Assembly (NCBI RefSeq): GCF_001625195.1
Contig: NC_054389.1
Span: 6,940,520 to 7,004,519 of the forward strand
Origin: Drechmeria coniospora
Lineage: Eukaryota > Ascomycota > Sordariomycetes > Hypocreales > Ophiocordycipitaceae
Length of the DNA: 64,000 nucleotides
Direction: 5' to 3'
The translations under genes and the position numbers were made by a program. The notes beneath the pieces are model-generated. The model searched no databases and was not told where the DNA came from. It saw nothing but the letters and a program-made list of their open reading frames with translations. Positions 46,301-58,933 of this stretch are shown in pieces. The first letter of the stretch is position 1, and the number at the start of each line of letters is the position of its first letter.

Positions 46301-46427
46301 GTGCGCTAACATCACCAGGTATGCTCTCGCCGCCGACATCCAGACCATCCCGGGCCTGCCGACGGCGCCGGGCTACCTCAACGTGGACGTCGACGTCGAG
46401 ACCGGGGAGATTGATGGCCTATTTTGA
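43382..46427 (+). CDS. Trifunctional C1-tetrahydrofolate synthase (MIS1/ADE3 type)
   Basis: Exons 43382..43505, 43568..43588, 43643..43680, 43737..46264 and 46319..46427 give 939 aa. Intron 1 uses a GC donor (CAAG|GCATGC), and exon 2 is only 21 bp. N-terminal dehydrogenase/cyclohydrolase (1-300): [11 protein letters not shown] with Y51 and K55, [28 protein letters not shown] and PGGVGPMT. C-terminal 10-formyl-THF ligase (310-939): [14 protein letters not shown] with K381, [17 protein letters not shown] and HLTGDIHAI. It interconverts 10-formyl-, methenyl- and methylene-THF and charges THF with formate using ATP, supplying purine and (in mitochondria) fMet synthesis. Start chosen at the first in-frame ATG (MVATKLDG); an upstream in-frame extension looks like a mitochondrial presequence. 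Confidence 0.95.
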
Positions 46428-48724
46428 ACGGGCCTCTCCCCCCCCGCCACTCCGTCGGGTACAGTGAGCCACGACGGAGAGGCCACTCGGGGCGACCTCG
46501 CGCAGGCATGCTCGACGACGGCGGTGCGTTGCATGTGCATCATGTGCCGAAACTCAACGTGTGATGAAGCCCAACGCCGCATGACGACTGGCTGGCTGGC
46601 CGTATGGACATGATTTCTCGAGACGGATTCCGGGGCATCGTTCGATTCAACACGAAGGCGCGGAAAGAAGGCTCGATGGGCGGACGATGCTGTGACGGGC
46701 AGCGAGTGCAATAAAACGATGGCGTAGATGAGGGTTGGAGCAGGACTTTGTGGACAGGCTCGTATCCAATACCGATGGCCGTTGATGGTGGTGTTGGATT
46801 TGTTGCTGGAGCCGAACCCCGGCGAGGGGAGGGCGTTGCATTCGCAAATGAAGTACGGGCCCAAGCGAGGGGACGCAGACGCGTCGATGTGTTGACTTGC
46901 CCATTTTCGACTTGCCTTGGTGCTCTTCCGGTCGTATTGGCCCTTTCGATCGGACGGTGCCGTGGAGCCCAACTACGCTCATGTCTTTCTTGCCCCCCGG
47001 TGCAATCATGTCCATCAACCATCAACCAACACGCACTTTCAAGCACGTGTGAACTCTCGAATCGCCGCAGAGCATGAGGCGAAACGTCCGCCTCCACCGT
47101 GGTGATTCGTGTCGAGCGTGTAAGCTACTTTATCCGATGGAGATTTTGGTCGAAATTATCGGTCTTGCTATGGATTCCATTCCAGAGCTGCCTTGGGGAT
47201 AATTGGCTTATCTCGAATGCGGGCACTGTGACAATGATCCGGTCGCCCAAGGAGGTTCTGCCGTCGACTGGGTCTGCCGTCGACTGGGTCTGCCGTCGAC
47301 TGGTTCTGCCGTCGATTGGTTCTGCCGTCGACTGGTTCTGCCGTCGATTGGTTCTGCCGTCGATTGGTTCTGCCGTCGACTGGATGGCCAACACTGTCAC
47401 TCCGCCGACGGCGATACAGTTCAAGCGTCTCGTCTCGTCTCAATGTCCTGCTACCTGCCTCCTGTACCGACGGGCATTTTCGATTTTGCAATGTTCATGG
47501 ACGTCATGGAACGGCAAGCCCGGGAAGCAGACGCAGCCGATGGAAGCGCAGCTACGGAAAGGGGACAACCAGACTACCATTCGCGATGATGACAATGAAT
47601 CATGGATAGGATGCTAGTTAGATCGTCCATCAGCGACGCAGGGGCTAGGCAGGTACGACCAACTCTCGACCCCATACGCAACTCCACGAACGGCAAGTGC
47701 TCCTACTGTATTTGTGCTCATGTTCAAGGAAGTAAGGTACATGGCGGAGCACTTGCTTCCAATTTCGAGTCTCGGGGCGGCAGGCGCTATGCCGCCGCAC
47801 TAATCTCGGAAGTGGCCACGCCCGGATCCCTCTCGTGTCACTAGCAGGTCGCGACTGCCCGGGGATTGGACTGGACCTGTCCTCGGATGCTCCTGCTTCT
47901 GCACAGAAGGAAGTACAGTACTCCGTGCAGAGTATGGAGTACACAGAGTGACAAGCTACGACGTGCTTACTGTAGGTACATACATGTACATGTAAGTACT
48001 CAGCTCACATACGACATGGACTCCATAGTTGTGTGCCGTACTCCGTACTTGTATCACCAAACGATGCTTACTCCGTACTACGTGTTAGGAGAGTACAACT
48101 AACCCAACTGCTTAATTACGTGTACCAAAAGTACTCCATACCAAGTAGGCACTTCAACTACAGGCATGCGAGCTACAGCCGCAGAGGCGCCACCACATCA
48201 ACCGTCTTCATGATGCAGCCCGCCAAGGAGCGTGGCCCTCCCTCGTGCTACTGCTAGCTTTCGATGGGCTGAAGAAACGCGACATGGATTTGCTACATCG
48301 CGGGGGGATGCCCATCCGATATGCCGACTTTCTCTCCTCCTCATTCTCTCTTCTCAGCAACATGTCCTCGTCCTTCTCGCGACCTGCCGCCTACCAGCTT
48401 CATGCCCGACGTTGACCTCGGTCACCCCTCGGTGGAAGCAGCATCGCCTCGCGTTTACTTCTTGCTTCGTTGCTCCGTCGAGTCTTTTCTCTCCTAATCC
48501 CGTGGAACCATCTCCCGTCGTTTCGACCTCGCCCGCCTGCCGTACCCTCCCCGGCACACGAGCCGCTTTCGCTTCGTCTGCCTGTACGAAGCACCGGGTG
48601 GATGAGGTCTGTGCCTTCATAGCCGTCCCGCTTAGTCCTCTCGACATCCCCATCGCCCTGCTCTGCGAGGTTTCCGAGCCGGCACCGATATCGGCAACAG
48701 GACACGTCGTCCGAGGGCAGCAGC
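46428..48724. other. Intergenic region with 16-bp minisatellite
   Basis: 46428-47240 is the 3' flank. 47257-47384 is a 16-bp minisatellite. 47910-48170 is a small GTAC island. 48170-48724 is probable P450 promoter. A 199-aa frame antisense in 46373-46972 has no recognisable product. Confidence 0.6.
47257..47384. repeat. 16-bp minisatellite, eight copies
   Basis: Eight head-to-tail copies of TCTGCCGTCGACTGGT with only T/C and G/T variation (GTCGAC or GTCGAT; GGG or GGT). Variant order along the array: C, C, C, T, C, T, T, C at the GTCGAY position. Confidence 0.95.
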
Positions 48725-50820
48725 ATGTCGGCGACGCAGGCGATCCTCTACGTCGTCGGCATCTCGGTCGTCTCCGCCGTCTACTGGTACACCAGGAACC
48801 TTGTGCACTCGATCGGGGAGGCAAAGCGCAGCGGATTTGCCTATGTCGTCGTTCGTACGAATTCCCTCGTCCGCCGCGATCCGCACGCAAGCCGCGAAGC
48901 TAACTCGACTCGAGCGTTCGATCCGCTCTGGCGCCCCTGGCTGTTGACGCACCAGCTATGGCTGCCCATCATCAGGCTGCTCCCCCGGAGCTGGTGGGAG
49001 GAACGGCTCGAGTGAGTGTGCCGAAAGCCGGCCGTCCGGTGGACGCGGGTCGAGACTTGGATTGGACTAGACTGACGACGAACAACGCCAGCCTCATGCT
49101 GCCCGACATGTCGTACCGCACCGGCTTCCGTATGTTTCGCCGCCACGGCGAGGCCTTCCTCGTCGTCTCGCCCCAATCGCTGCTCCTCCACGTCGCCAAC
49201 GCCGAGCTCATCAAGCACATGGCCACGCATAGGGAGCAGTTCCCCAAGTGGACCGCCAGCTACAGCATCCTCCGTCAGTTTGGCGAAAACATCGTCACCT
49301 GCGAGGGCCAGACCTGGCGGACCCACCGCAAGGTGACGTCGCCGACGTTCAACGAGCGTAACTCGGCCCTCGTCTTTCGCGAAGCCATCATCCAGACGCA
49401 GGGCATGATACGGACCTGGGTCGGACCGTCGGGTCCCACGAAGGAGACGCTGCGTACGCTCGAGAAAGACACGATGAGGCTCGCCCTCAACATCATCGGC
49501 TACGTAGGCTTCGGCATGCGCCTCCTCTGGCCCGGCCAGACGCTACCGCCGACGGCGGACCCCGGCCTGCTCAAGTACGGCTCGCTCGACGCGCCCGCCG
49601 GCCACAGCCTGAGCTTTGTCGACACCATGTCGAGCGTCATGGAGAACCTCCTCCTCCTCCTCGTCCTCCCTCACTGGCTGCTCGGCATCCTCCCCTGGCC
49701 GAGGGCCAAGGAATCCGTCGTCGCCTACGCCGACTACATCAAGTACATGGACGAGCTGATGGAGGACAAGCTCGAGGAGGCCCGGGCGGGGTCCCACGCC
49801 GAGGGCATGGACCTCATGGGCCAGCTCGTCCGGACCACGTACGCCGCCCGAGAGGCCTCGTCGGCCAAGGGGGCCGTGCCCGTCCTCGGACGGCAGGAGA
49901 TCATCGGCAACGCCTTTGTCATGTTCGTCGCCGGCCACGAGACGACGGCCAACACGCTGCACTTTGCCATGGTCGAGCTGGCGACGAACCCGTCGATGCA
50001 GCGCAGGGTGCAGAAGGACATTGACGAGCTGCTCGGCGACGCCGAACCGGACAGCTGGGACTACGACGACCTCGTGAACCCCATGACGGCGAGCATGGTC
50101 GGCGCCTGCATGTACGAGACGCTGCGCATCCTGCCTCCCGTCTGCGAGCTGCCCAAGAAGGTGTCGCCGCTCCGGGACGAGGCCGTGAGCGTCGACGGCC
50201 GCAGCTACGTGGTGCCCAAGGACACGTCCATCTCCATGTCGGCCACGTCGGTCCACCTCAACCCGCGATACTGGCCGCACGGCACGAGCACGATACACGC
50301 CGACGAACGCGACGACCTTCGCGACTTCAAGCCCGAGCGGTGGTTCCGCCCGTCCGTGGCGGCCTCGAACGCCGGCGGCAGGGACGACGTGGCCGTCGCC
50401 GAGGCCGAGTGGGAGCAGTACGGGGGCTACACGGGGCCCGACACCAACGCCCAACTCTTCCGACCGGAACGCGGAGCCTACATCCCCTTCAGCGACGGCG
50501 CGCGCTCCTGCCTCGGTCGGCGCATCGCCCAGGTCGAGATCATCGCCGCCCTCGCCGTCCTGTTCCAAAAGTACAGCCTCGAGCTCGCCGTCGACGAGTG
50601 GGCGACCGAGGCCGAGGTCGAAGGCATGAGCCGCACCGCGCTGGCCGCCGTCTACAGGCAGGCCCAGGACAAGAGCCGGGCCGTCATCTCGCAGGCGTCG
50701 AGCATCATCACCCTCAAGCTCCACGGTGAGCTGCACGTGCCCGTGCGAGTGGTGAAGCGAGGAGAGGAGAGGTTTGTGAGCTGGATGGACGACGACGGCT
50801 CGCGCGCCCCGACTGCTTGA
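48725..50820 (+). CDS. Cytochrome P450 monooxygenase
   Basis: Exons 48725..49011 and 49092..50820 (79-bp+ intron with GTGAGT donor, phase 2) give 671 aa. An N-terminal transmembrane anchor (ILYVVGISVVSAVYWYT) places it on the ER membrane. The I-helix oxygen-binding motif is AGHETT (376-381). The K-helix ExxR is YETLR. The PERF-like motif is FKPERWF. The heme-binding loop FSDGARSCLGRR contains the thiolate C569. About 35 extra residues rich in Glu/Gly lie between PERW and the heme loop (EWEQYGGYTGPDTNAQLFRP), which makes the protein longer than a typical 500-550-residue P450; similar insertions occur in some fungal families (from memory, not checked). The substrate is unknown. No biosynthetic neighbours suggest a secondary-metabolite cluster. 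Confidence 0.94.
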
Positions 50821-51119
50821 CGAAGCCCGCAGATGGTGCCCCGTCTCCGATGCAGGCGAGAACGACGACGAGCTGCTCGCGCATGAATGAGCACGTACCG
50901 TACGGAGCATATATACATACTCGAAGCAAAGGGACAATGGGAGGACGAAAGAGTGACGTCCATCAACTCAATCGATCCATCACATTGAGACCTACCCGCG
51001 ACAAATGCAGCTCCTCTGTTGCTTGAACTCTACTCTGTAATATGAGCTCGATTCAAAAAAGGGACGTGGACATTATACCACCACTTCAGCTAGGTGAAGC
51101 AGCACGAATGCTAAGGGTG

Positions 51120-52100
51120 CATTGCATGTACTAGCTGGACTTGACCATCGCCACAAGCACCGTGTACAGTAAGTAGCACAATATATTACTTACATGTAGG
51201 GAGAGCTGTACGAGTGCTCAGTGTACTGTAAGCACTGCTGTACTTACATATACTTGCTGTCCTTGTGCTTGCACGGGGAACTTTGTGCAAGCACTGTACT
51301 TCAGCAGGGAAAGACGCATCAACTACTCACACATGTACATGTACATGTACATACCTGTGTACTGTAGAAGCCCATGCTAAAGTAATACGGTCTGTACTCT
51401 GTACCAAGTACATGCGCGTATAATTATTTGCATTATTGCAGGACGTGCGTTTGCCCACTCTCCAAGGCAGGCAGCCGCGAGCCTTACTTGCAAGTACAGC
51501 AGGTGCCGATGCAAGCAAGTACATGCTTTCTAAAGTACGGAGCACAGAATCGCACTTGCACTTACTTACTTACAGGAATAATACTTGTACACTGTACTTA
51601 CACCCATGCAGTTGTGCAGACGCGGTTGCGCGCCTCAGACCCCACAGGTCGACCCCACTGCCTGTCAGGTGACAGAAGCATCAAAGTATGAAAAGTCGAG
51701 ACCTATCAAGTACGTGCCTCACAAGGCCATCATTCATGGGGTCGAAAATTGGCTGGTCAATTCCGGGCGCAAACTCGGTGAGCTAGCATCATGACTATTA
51801 TGGTACCCTCTTGAAACCCAGGAGGTGGACGAGTATTGTTAGTGTGTACTTCAGTACATGTACTTGTACTCCGTACTGTACCTAAGTACTTGCTTAGTTG
51901 TACGGTACGTACTTGCCTTCCACCGACGTTCCCAGGTCACCAGCCACCAGTCACTCATGTTTTTTTCGGCAGCAGCCACTAACGAATGGCAGCCACGACC
52001 CACACAGAGGCTACCTGAATAAGTAAGTACCTGTCAGGAGTGGTATTTTGTACGTGTAATCATGTGCTTACTGTACTTACACGCAAGTACTTGTACTTGT
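51120..52100. repeat. GTAC-palindrome islands
   Basis: Blocks of ACATGTACATGTACATGTAC (51332-51351), TACTTGTACTCCGTACTG and related words, with ordinary sequence between. Confidence 0.7.
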
Positions 52101-52354
52101 TATGAACACACATGAATATCATACCCACACCAAAGGAAGGAAGGCCCTCGGGGAGCCACAGCTCAGGGATCAAAACATAAACAGACACCATCCCACCCCC
52201 GTCGCCACCACAACCAGCACCACCACCGACACCATCACCATTACACTGCGCCCTCACCACTCCCACTACGGACAGGTATTACTCACCTTGTCACATTCTC
52301 ATATCCCTCGTCGTCATCGGTACCGGTTACATCACCGCGCATCTGCCCTCATTC

Positions 52355-52373
52355 TTTTTTTTTTTTTTTTTTT
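52355..52373 (+). promoter_or_regulatory. Poly(dT) tract upstream of the SAP-like membrane protein
   Basis: Nineteen consecutive T, ending 64 bases before ATG 52438. Poly(dA:dT) runs of this length exclude nucleosomes in fungal promoters; here the role is inferred from position. Confidence 0.5.
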
Positions 52374-52437
52374 GCCCGCGCATCTCTGAAATCGCACCCG
52401 CGAGCTTCGAGTGCCGGCATATAATCAAATCAGCGCC

Positions 52438-53941
52438 ATGTCAACCACCGTAGCGACAAACAGCTGGCTCAAGGCCCAGCGCAAAAGCGACCTTGTTGAA
52501 CTCGCCGACAGCGTCGGTCTGCAAAAGTCTGTTTGCCCCCCCCCCGTCTCTCCTTTTCCCCTTCTCTTTCTTCTCTCCCCTCCTTGGCTTTCTTGCCATC
52601 GCCTTGGGACCAAGCGCCTGTCCGTCAACCTGGCGCGTCGCGTGAGGATGGACTCTCCATACAACATCCGTGATGGGTCGAACGTGGGAATTGTGCCCGT
52701 GGCATTCGCCTGCGGCGGCATGACGGCAAATGCTCATGATTGCTGCCTATCCTCGGTGCTGGCTGCGGGCATGGCGGGAAGCATCACAACCCGGCGCGTC
52801 GTTGCCCCCACCGCGTCGCCGGAGCCCGACCAGGCTTTGGCTGCATTCTGCGCTTTGCACACTTGGCGCGTCCGCATCGCATCCGCCGGCCCCGTTGCTG
52901 ACCTCGTTTCCTTGCTTCAGATATGATGGTCTCAAGAAGATGGAACTCGAGAGCGCTCTCGACAGTTTCATCGCCGAAAATGCCAGCCGCTTGAGCGTCC
53001 GCTCCGACCTTCAGGGCTACTTCAACTCGCGCTCCAAGGCGCTCGGCTCGCCCGTCAAGAGGGCGCGAGAATCGCTCAAGGAGGAGGGCGACAAGGCACT
53101 CAAAGTTGTCAAGCGAAGAGTGACCAAGACCGCCGAGGAGCTGACGTCTACGTCCGAGTATGACTTGCCCCCCCACCTCCGGATTCTTCCTCTGGGCCGC
53201 GCGTTAACATGATGACCCCCCAGGAGTGACGACCAACCCGCTGCCACGACGTCCGCCGTCAGTCGCACGCCCGCCCGGAGCATCTCCCAGGTCGCCGCTC
53301 GCATCCCCCTGCCGGCCACGCCCTCGGACGTCGCCAACGCCGTTGACCGCTCCACCATTGCCATGCGCAATCGCGTCTCATCCCTCTACCAGGAAAGCGG
53401 CATCACCGAGGCCTCGCAGGCGACCCGCGAGACTCTCGGAACCGTCACGAGCGTTCTGTTTTGCGTCTCCGCCTTTGAGCTGTTGTTCATCCGGCCCGAG
53501 ATCCTCTCCGACCGCTATGCCTTCACCATCCCCGCCATCAGCCTCCTCCACACGCCCGACTGCCCCGTCTACCTGCCGGATATGTTCTTGCTGCTCACCT
53601 CGAGCTTTTGGTCCCCCGCCCTGACCTGGGCCTTCACCAGCGTTGTCCTGCCCAGCTTGTTCGGCTACTTCTTCAACATTTGCGCCACCAACACCACCGG
53701 GCCGCGTACGCGCTCCAAGGCTCGTGCCGGCGAGAGCGTTGTCGACCCCCTGACCTTTAGCATTGCCAAGGCCATCATCGCCTATGTTGTCTACGGTCAG
53801 GGTGTCACCTTCTGTCACCTCCTCGACGGAAAGTCGATTGAGCGCCTGAATTCGGCCGTCTACGGAGGCTACAAGGGGGTCCTGGTTGGCGCTGCCGTGA
53901 CCGGCATCGTCAGCATGTACGACGCCGTGCTGAAGAAGTAG
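52438..53941 (+). CDS. Fungal membrane protein with SAP/HeH-like N-terminus
   Basis: Exons 52438..52526, 52921..53157 and 53224..53941 give 347 aa; phases close exactly. Intron 1 is unusually long (394 bp) and has a C9 run just after the donor. Residues 8-45 (LKAQRKSDLVELADSVGLQKY … KMELESALDSFI) form two short helices of the SAP/HeH type, a DNA- or nuclear-envelope-associated fold. 60-160 is basic and Ser/Thr-rich. The C-terminal half holds three or four hydrophobic segments (VTSVLFCVSAFELLFI; PDMFLLLTSSFW; WAFTSVVLPSLFGYFF; IAKAIIAYVVYGQGV; VLVGAAVTGIVSMY). An inner-nuclear-membrane protein of the Heh/Src1 kind would fit this layout, but similarity to that family is not certain. The exact family is unrecognised. 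Confidence 0.8.
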
Positions 53942-55245
53942 AGAGAGGCAGAAATGAGTTCCGGTCTCTCGTCCGATTGTTGCCAACGCCGTTCTAGAGC
54001 GGCGGCCCGCACGAGACTTTTTGCGGACATGGATCGAGCCTCACACGGTGCTGTGGCCTCGTCCTTTCCGGACCTCATTCATCTCTCCTTTGTCGCAAGA
54101 AGCACACATCGGGCTTGTGTACTTTGTCTCTCTTCCCGGGGATACACGCAGCGACCTGCGTGCTCCGAACTGGCGTTCATGGCGTTGACGGTGTCGCGGC
54201 GTTGGCTTCGATGCCACTCTTCGTCGTCGATTGGAGGGGGACCTGCTGGGGACCGAAGGGCTTGATTTCCCTTTGATCTTTCAGCGGCGAGCCTCTGATC
54301 GCTGCCGTTTTTGACATCTTTATCACCTGGACCTACGGTTACGGCACTCGATCGGTGCAATTTTGGCTATGTAAAACCCCCTTCAATTTTGTACATGGCA
54401 CCTAGCTTCGGCACTCAACACTCTGTTTCGTTCGACGCCAAAGTTACTCCCACCTTTGATTCTTTCTGCTACTCACCGCTCTCTTGCTGCCGCCATCGAT
54501 TTGCCCTCGACGGCTGGCTGTGTTGTAGTATTCTTCCTTTTCCACTTATCTCGGCGGATGGTGTTGGCGGGCTTAGAAGACGAGGTGGGATTGTTGGTGT
54601 CATGGACGGGTGTTTTGGGTCGCTGCGATTTGAATATTTTTTGCGAATGCGGTGGTGGTAGGCGGAATGGGACTAGACCTGGTGATACGAAGTCCCATGA
54701 ATGAATGACGGGAATACATGCTTGCTTTTCTTTTCTTGTTCCTCAAAGGTCTAACACTGACTGATGGAATATTAATAACATGATGCTGCTGGTACTTGGT
54801 TGTCTGAGTCCTTCGTTTGGGCCCTTGCTGAGTGGCGTGTGCTTGAATGTTCCAAAGGCACGTAGAGTATGGGAATGCCCATGTCTCGCTAGGCTGGCAT
54901 GTCTCACTGATCAGGCATGTCTCGCGTCTGTTTTCTCCTGGCAGCATCGACGGTTGGTTCAAACCCTGGGCTCGTTGAAGATGCTATTCAGTGCATCCAT
55001 CCATCTACCTGGGTCCCCACGCCTGTTGGCTGCCGTGAAAGTGCCGCCTAAAACCCCAACACTCGCATGCCCCTATTTGTGAGAGCTTCATCACAACTCA
55101 GTTAGTGTTTTCGAAACGACAAGCAGACACCTTCCAACTGCCAGCCTGGTCGAAGGAGCTGGAAGCGGTTGGTCCTGGAAGTGGCAAACCTGTCAGGCGT
55201 CATCACTGCCGCTCCACATATCCAACATGTAATCGCAACCTTCTC
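53942..55245. other. Convergent 3' intergenic region
   Basis: Two long 3' flanks of converging genes. T-rich stretches, no repeats of note and no supported frame. Confidence 0.5.
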
Positions 55246-57612
55246 TCATTCTTCCGCTGGACGCTCGTATTTGATGGGATGTACTAGCATGCTGCGCAAG
55301 CACATGCGTCCGCTGCTACCCTTGGCACTCTCCTCCATGATGCCTCCCCTTTCCGTGCCTCGTGCTCCCCGACCGTCCATCTGCGGGTATCCTAGCCATC
55401 GCCTCCACAGGAGCCCGGCGAACTCGCTGTGGTAGTACCAGCTCGTGCCCTTGTGGTTGTGCTCGTTCTCCATGTCGTAGGGAGAGTTCCTGCCAGACGC
55501 CGAGTTGTGCTTTCCACTGTTGAAGGCGGCGTTCAGTGCCGAGCCCAGAGGGAGCCACGCGCGTTCCAAGTACACGGGATGCGGCGCGTACAAGGCCTTG
55601 AAGCCGCCGTGCAGTGCCACTGTGGGCGGGAACATTTCCGAGAACATGGTATGGCGATGTCGCCAGACCTCCTCGTGCATCGCCACGAGCAGGCGCCGGC
55701 TGAGACGCGAACCCGTGATGATGGCGCTTCGTCGAGGAGGGTGCGACGAGTCGGCATCGCTGTAGCCTGTTACGTCGTTGGCGAAGACCCATCCGGATTC
55801 GTTCACGTCAAATATCGGGTTCAGTGTGATGAGGTCTGCTCCTTCGCCCACGCCGCACTGGGCGGGCCCTCGTGCGGACACGCAGCTATCTGGCAGGACG
55901 GACCATCCCTGCTGCTCATGGCGGAGAGGCCGGCGCCCCGTAAACATGACCGGCCCAAAGACCGGCCTTTCGCCCGAGAGCAGCGTGTCCAGCTTCACCT
56001 CCCTGGTGAAGTTTTCCCATGTACCGTGATAGTTGGGGATGAAGTAACGGGCGCTGCGCTCCCACAGCAGTGAACGTGGCTGGTCGTCTGCCCATCGTCC
56101 AATCCGATCGAGCATCTCGTAGTAATTGCCGACGACACGCATGTCCATCTCCCAGTTCCAAAAGTACTCGTATTCGGGGTGCTTCATTGCAAACACCTGC
56201 AGCGGCATGTGTGCGCTCCTGTAGACGCCATGCACGCTATGGCCACTCGGGTTTTCAAGCGCCTCGGCAAAGTCGCCGGGATAGAAGAGTCTCATCTGGG
56301 GCTCGCTCCAGAGCGTCACGAGGCTGTGAAACTCTACCGGAACATAGTCGTCGAGGAGATGTTGAGCAGTGAGGTCGTCGGCCCAGATTGGCAAGTCGAC
56401 ATCGCGAACGTGCAGCAGTAAGTGAACGGTATATTCGCCCCCCGACCTCAAGGAAAGCTCCGTCACCATGGCTCGAAAGTTGAGAATCGCGAGATCCGTC
56501 CACTCGAATCCCTGGTAGCAGCGCACGACGACAGCGATGCGACCCTTTTTGCCTTTGAGGTGTAGGCCTGCTGGGGGGAGCTCTTCGGTGTTCCGGTCGG
56601 GCTCAAGGAACCTGTGCTTGTTGGCTTCGGAGCACATCTCCTGCGCATACCCCCAATCCACGCGGTGGTAGTTTATCTGCCCAGTCGCGGCCCAAACTTG
56701 GTCGCTATCGGAATTCTCGGTGTCCATGCCGACGCCGGCGCCGCCTCGAAGCTTGGAGTATCCGAGGCCATAAGGTCCGTAACGACCAAAACGGTCGAAG
56801 CACACGTCGCCATTGATGCCCAGAAGCTCATACGACCCGAGTGCTGGGTCGGGCATGTGCCAAGGGACACCATCATAGGCATAAATGGCAGGGGCGGGGA
56901 TGCGGTGGTCTCGGTCGAGGTAGCACGTTCGCGTGCTGGAGGAGGGGCGATATGGATCGTAGGATCGGGGTTTTCGAGCATTGTACCTCAAGGGCGAGGA
57001 AGAGATGGAGGGCTTCTGTGTGTCGTGGGGATATTCGGGGACACGATCAGACTTGTCCACCAAAGCTCTAATCCCTTGGAAGTACCCGTCGAGACTATGC
57101 AAACCAAGGAATGGTCAGCTTCTTCGACGGCAGACGGTAGGTTTCCATGATGAGGGGCCATACTGCTTGTACAGGAGCCACGGAATTGCCTCCCTGAGAT
57201 TCATTTGCCTTTTTTCGTCATGCATTTCATCTCCGTCGTCTGGCAGGCTCGCGTCCTCGTCGTCGTCTAACTGAACCACCACTCTCGTATTCCCTGTATC
57301 GGCGTTGCTGACCGCGTTCTCGTCACCGTCTTGGGGCGGATTGTATTTTCGAATCCTGGCCATGGCCGGAGCAGAAACGTGGTTACGGAGGGACGGAACT
57401 AGAGCTACGAGCAGAAGGCTCACAACGACCCATGCCACGACTCTCCTGTATAAGCAGTGTCCAAACAGTGCTCGAACTTTAAGCCGTTTCCTCAGTTTTG
57501 GTTTCTCTGCACATGGCAACAAGGGGTCATGATTGCGGTGTTCTGGGCGGTGTTCTGGGCGCTGGGAACTTGAACGGCTGCCCATGCTTAAGAGGGTAGC
57601 AGTGTGCTCCAT
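55246..57612 (-). CDS. DUF3405-family type II membrane protein (glycosyltransferase-like)
   Basis: Exons complement(57164..57612) and complement(55246..57094) give 765 aa. Donor GTATGG after …LLYKH joins to LDGYFQGIRAL. ATG 57612 is the first in frame. The N-terminal 55 residues are cytosolic-looking and basic (RKRLKVRALFGH), then comes one transmembrane helix (VVAWVVVSLLLVALVPSL) and a large lumenal domain, so type II orientation is likely. The lumenal part shows features of the fungal DUF3405 family: GRIAVVVRCYQGFEWTDLAILNFRAM, FWNWEMDMRVVGNYY (a D-x-D-like patch), HGTWENFTREV, and near the end HNHKGTSWYYHSEFAGLLWRRWLGY. The family is fungal and of unknown function; a Golgi glycosyltransferase role is inferred from topology and the DMD motif only. 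Confidence 0.85.
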
Positions 57613-58933
57613 GGATACGTCACCAGACAAACCTCTCCAAGTGCTGGACTAGGCACGAGCGCTGCTTGTGTCTCGTGAGAGTGATTTTTGCTTGTTTGCT
57701 TTCAAAATTCGAGCGATGACCTGGGCAAAGCCTGAAAAACAAGGGACGAGACGGACGGGAAGGAAGGGAAGGCGTTCAGGTGGGCAGTCCTAGGATTTGG
57801 TGAGAAGCCGTGAGAATAATGGAACCGAAATGGAGGTAGGCGACCAAGGGAACTAAAGAAAGACGGCCGGGCAACAAGCGAGAAAATGGGAATGTGCTTC
57901 GCTCAGATGTCATGGCTCACCTTGGTGCAGGGCTCGTGCCGAAGTTAGGTGGAAAGAGTAGGCTGGCGATGATGCGAGAAACCGCAAAGGGCTCGAGATA
58001 GGGGATGGGATGAGGATTCAAAGGGGGCTCTGCAGGCGAAGAAATCGGTTCGAGGTTGGCGAAAAGAAGTTGCCGGCTGGCCGACCTGAGGAGCATGGGA
58101 GGAGGATAGGGGAATGGGGGGATGGGGGGAATGGAAGGAGCCATCTGAAGTTGAGCAGTGGTGAAGAAAGAACGATGGAGTGGAACGAACGAGGCAAGTG
58201 CAGACTTTGATGCTCTACATATCACAAGCATGTCCCCCAACGCCGATCAAGAACACCGTTAGTACTTTGTTCATTGGCTTTTTCGTGGGTTCTCTCGCAC
58301 TCTCTGGCATCTCATTTCCTAGTCGACCGATGGAGTTGATACGATATCGGCTAGAGAATGATTTGCCGACGTATTCACCCAGAGTCCAGGCGACGATATC
58401 GCTCCTCGTAATTTGCTGGCCGTTCATGATGCCCCCCCCCCCCCCCCCCCCCCGCGATCAACAGATGGACGGGCTTCCGTCAAGGTACCCGATGGACGGT
58501 TGCGAAGTGAGTGAGTGACTCGCCGCTCCCTCGATTGGTTTTGGGACGGTCAAGTGTTTGGCTGTTCATGATGATAAAATTCAACAACTCAGCGCGATTG
58601 ATTTTGGGACGGTCAAGTGTTGGTATTTCATTATGATAATATTCAACGACACTGATAGCTCAGCGAGCTATCGAACAAGAATATCTGACATGCCGGGGCC
58701 GCAAGACGTCGCAGCCAGCGAGGCAATAAACCTACACGCTTCCCAACAATGACCATGCCATGCAACGACGCGCCGACACCATGCTTCCAAACAAACCTCA
58801 TCCAGGGTGAGCGACATCCAGCAACTCGAGTACGCCATGCTATGCAAGATCTCGTCCAGGACAGGCTCCGCCCGGGGAATACAATGCGCAATCAACCAGT
58901 CCTTCACTTGGTCGGTCCCAATCACGGTCCCAA
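57613..58933. other. Intergenic region with C22 run
   Basis: Promoter side of the DUF3405 gene, purine-rich near 57730-57870. 58432-58453 is a pure C run. 58520-58640 has a duplicated GATTGATTTTGGGACGGTCAAGTGTT-like phrase (58530s and 58600s). No gene is supported. Confidence 0.55.
58432..58453. repeat. Poly(C) run of 22
   Basis: Uninterrupted C at 58432-58453 (G22 on the other strand, a G-quadruplex-capable tract). Run length may be affected by sequencing error. Confidence 0.9.

Larger units (their letters stand above)
50821..52437. other. Intergenic region with GTAC islands and poly-T promoter tract
   Basis: 51120-51600 and 51830-52100 are GTAC-word islands. 52190-52260 has CACCAC/ACC repeats. 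52355-52373 is a T19 run about 65 bp before the next ATG. Confidence 0.6.

Noticed and set aside
46373..46972. 199-aa minus-strand frame in the C1-THF synthase 3' flank
   Set aside because: No domain, compositionally biased, overlaps the end of the sense gene.
47257..47384. CRISPR-like array
   Set aside because: Units are contiguous 16-mers without spacers; eukaryotic minisatellite.
48725..53941. Secondary-metabolite gene cluster around the P450
   Set aside because: No synthase, transporter, transferase or regulator is nearby; the neighbours are housekeeping-like.
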